From the NCBI GenBank assembly GCA_020049615.1, contig JAIFKN010000152.1, positions 1 to 5,791 of the forward strand: a stretch of DNA of 5,791 nt, written 5' to 3'. Below the pieces are notes generated by a model. That model made no database searches, was not told where the DNA came from, and was given only the letters and a program-made list of their open reading frames with translations. The stretch's first letter is position 1. Every line of letters begins with the position of its first letter. This DNA comes from a bacterium. Its GTDB lineage: Bacteria; Planctomycetota; UBA11346. Made by a program: the position numbers and the translations under genes. This document shows, piece by piece, positions 5,124 to 5,791 of this stretch.

Positions 5124-5138
5124 GTGCCGGTCCGGCAC
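5124..5138. promoter_or_regulatory. 15-bp perfect palindrome in the divergent intergenic region; operator candidate
   Basis: GTGCCGG-T-CCGGCAC has seven-base perfect arms around one central T. It sits in the short gap between the divergent TPR gene and the small hypothetical gene and ends one base before that gene's first ATG (5140). The one-base centre does not favour an RNA hairpin but suits a dimeric repressor bound over the start region. Only one copy is seen, and GC-rich palindromes arise more easily in DNA of this composition. Confidence 0.45.
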
Positions 5139-5139
5139 C

Positions 5140-5403
5140 ATGCGGACCATGCCGGTCGCGGAATTCATCGAGCGGAGCCGCGCCAGCGGCGCCTCGCGCC
5201 TGATCGTCTCCTGGCAGGAGGAATGGGACGTCACCGACGCCCGCGGCTACGGCCCGGTCCGTCGCGCCCGTCTGCTGGCCTACGCCGGCGGCGAGGTGAT
5301 CGCGGCCGACGTCCCGGGCGACCAGGTCGACCGCGACGAACTGCTCGGCCAGCTGCGCGCCAGCGGACTGCCCGTTGAAGTGGTGAGGCACAACCGTGCA
5401 TGA
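5140..5403 (+). CDS. Small protein of unknown function (87 aa)
   Basis: Translation: a helical N-terminus (MPVAEFIERSRASGASRLIV), then SWQEEWDVTDARGYGPVRRA, ARLLAYAGGEVIAADVPG, and a C-terminal helix-strand DELLGQLRASGLPVEVVRHN. The alternating pattern suggests a small alpha/beta fold of about 80 residues. The opening VAEFIERSRASGASRLIVSW and the closing LRASGLPVEVV look like two related halves, but I do not recognise the family. ATG 5140 abuts the palindrome and has no clear ribosome binding site. ATG 5149 (MPVAEF), preceded by GGA, is an alternative that gives 84 residues. The frame extends further upstream only as an antisense reading of the TPR gene. Divergent from the TPR gene, on the same strand as the SDR gene 144 bases further on. 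Confidence 0.7.
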   Translation: MRTMPVAEFIERSRASGASRLIVSWQEEWDVTDARGYGPVRRARLLAYAGGEVIAADVPGDQVDRDELLGQLRASGLPVEVVRHNRA

Positions 5404-5421
5404 GGCCTGGCCCCCAAGACA

Positions 5422-5439
5422 GCCGCACGGGAGTGCGGC
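5422..5439 (+). terminator. 7-bp hairpin with GGGA tetraloop after the small hypothetical gene
   Basis: GCCGCAC (5422-5428) pairs with GTGCGGC (5433-5439) around GGGA, a GNRA-type tetraloop. It lies 18 bases after the stop at 5403. A TTTT follows only about 17 bases later, so it is a weak intrinsic terminator at best. It may separate the small gene from the SDR gene or act as an RNA-stabilising structure. Confidence 0.4.
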
Positions 5440-5547
5440 GCTCCCTGGTTGCGACTTTTGCGATACCCCTTGGACTTCGGTGCCCAAACAGGGGCTGGAG
5501 CCGGCGTCGCCGACGCCATCCTGGCAACCCCGCCCAAGGAGCTGCCC

Positions 5548-5791
5548 ATGACCGACCTCTTCCGCCTCGATGGTGAGACCGCCGTCGTCATCGGCGCCAC
5601 CGGTGTGCTCGGTGGCGGCCTCGCCCGCGGGCTCGCCGCCGCCGGCGCCCGCGTCGCCGTCCTCGGCCGCAACGCCGACCGCGGCAAGGCCTGCGTCGAT
5701 GCGATCACCAAGGCCGGCGGACAGGCCCGCTTCTTCTCGTGCGACGCCTGCGACGCGGCCAGCCTGGCCAAGGCCAGGGACGAGATCACCC
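5548..5791 (+). CDS. 5' end of an SDR oxidoreductase, D-mannonate/fructuronate oxidoreductase-like
   Basis: The first 81 residues of a short-chain dehydrogenase/reductase; the gene runs off the window. The Rossmann nucleotide-binding motif is clear: TAVVIGATGVLGGGLARGLA with glycines at the GxxGxxG positions, then the second strand ARVAVLGRNADRG, where the Arg after Gly is often linked to NADP(H) preference in SDRs. The motif ARFFSCDACDAASL corresponds to the strand with the conserved Asp that contacts adenine. The GVLGGGLARGLAAAGARVAVLGR pattern, shown here in two parts, resembles SDR-type D-mannonate/fructuronate oxidoreductases of hexuronate breakdown. The catalytic Ser/Tyr/Lys lie beyond the window, so the substrate is only suggested. 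AAGGAG (5536-5541) six bases before the ATG fixes the start. The high GC and plain metabolic role support a chromosomal location. Confidence 0.85.
   Translation, partial: MTDLFRLDGETAVVIGATGVLGGGLARGLAAAGARVAVLGRNADRGKACVDAITKAGGQARFFSCDACDAASLAKARDEIT

Noticed and set aside
4387..5139. Plus-strand open frame upstream of the small hypothetical gene
   Set aside because: It is the antisense of the TPR gene, whose helical repeats are clearly the real protein.
5092..5487. Upstream extension of the TPR frame on the minus strand
   Set aside because: It runs antisense across the small hypothetical gene and is Gly/Ala/Gln-rich without motif. Starts at 5091 or 5100 fit better.

Overview
The window is high-GC bacterial DNA with two visibly different halves. 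By hand count of three 60-base lines, GC is about 53% at 661-720, 60% at 3661-3720 and 80% at 5641-5700. The left part (1 to about 4350) reads as one end of an integrative element. The right part (about 4350 to 5791) reads as GC-richer chromosome-like DNA. The taxon cannot be fixed from this sequence. A high-GC Gram-negative phylum such as Planctomycetota or Proteobacteria is a weak guess: a lipobox protein and clear Shine-Dalgarno sites are present, but no diagnostic marker gene.

Layout, left to right: the 3' end of an unidentified gene (2-166); two small palindromes; a DUF932 phage/plasmid-type gene (233-1366). This is joined by ATGA overlaps to a 57-aa lipoprotein-like ORF (1363-1536) and then to a 120-aa two-helix membrane protein (1533-1895). 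A stretch of about 400 bp without a convincing gene follows (1896-2299). Next comes an integration module on the same strand: two tandem excisionase-like HTH proteins (2300-2563 and 2560-2862, GTGA overlap) and a complete tyrosine recombinase (2867-4096), closed by a strong UNCG-loop hairpin. Downstream are five copies of an 11-bp direct repeat (4183-4237), a second strong hairpin that reads as a terminator on the minus strand, and the 3' half of a tRNA-Leu(CAG) gene on the minus strand (4289-4344). This is the arrangement expected of an att site for an integrase that uses the tRNA anticodon loop as its crossover region.

The tRNA is not intact. Immediately 5' of the anticodon loop there is no D-arm, yet a short sequence (GCGCGAG) exactly complementary to the tRNA's 3' acceptor strand is present. 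The best reading is a decayed attL in which the D-arm and most of the 5' anticodon stem were lost. Alternatives are an att fragment between two tandem elements, or integration at a secondary site.

Right of the junction are a minus-strand TPR-like protein (4390-5091), a divergent small protein of unknown function (5140-5403) with a perfect 15-bp palindrome abutting its start, and the 5' end of an SDR oxidoreductase (from 5548) resembling the D-mannonate/fructuronate oxidoreductase type.

The recombinase and the two HTH proteins probably form one translationally coupled int/xis unit acting on the repeats and the tRNA core. The DUF932 operon is cargo or maintenance functions of unknown role. No defence system, CRISPR array or insertion sequence was found.
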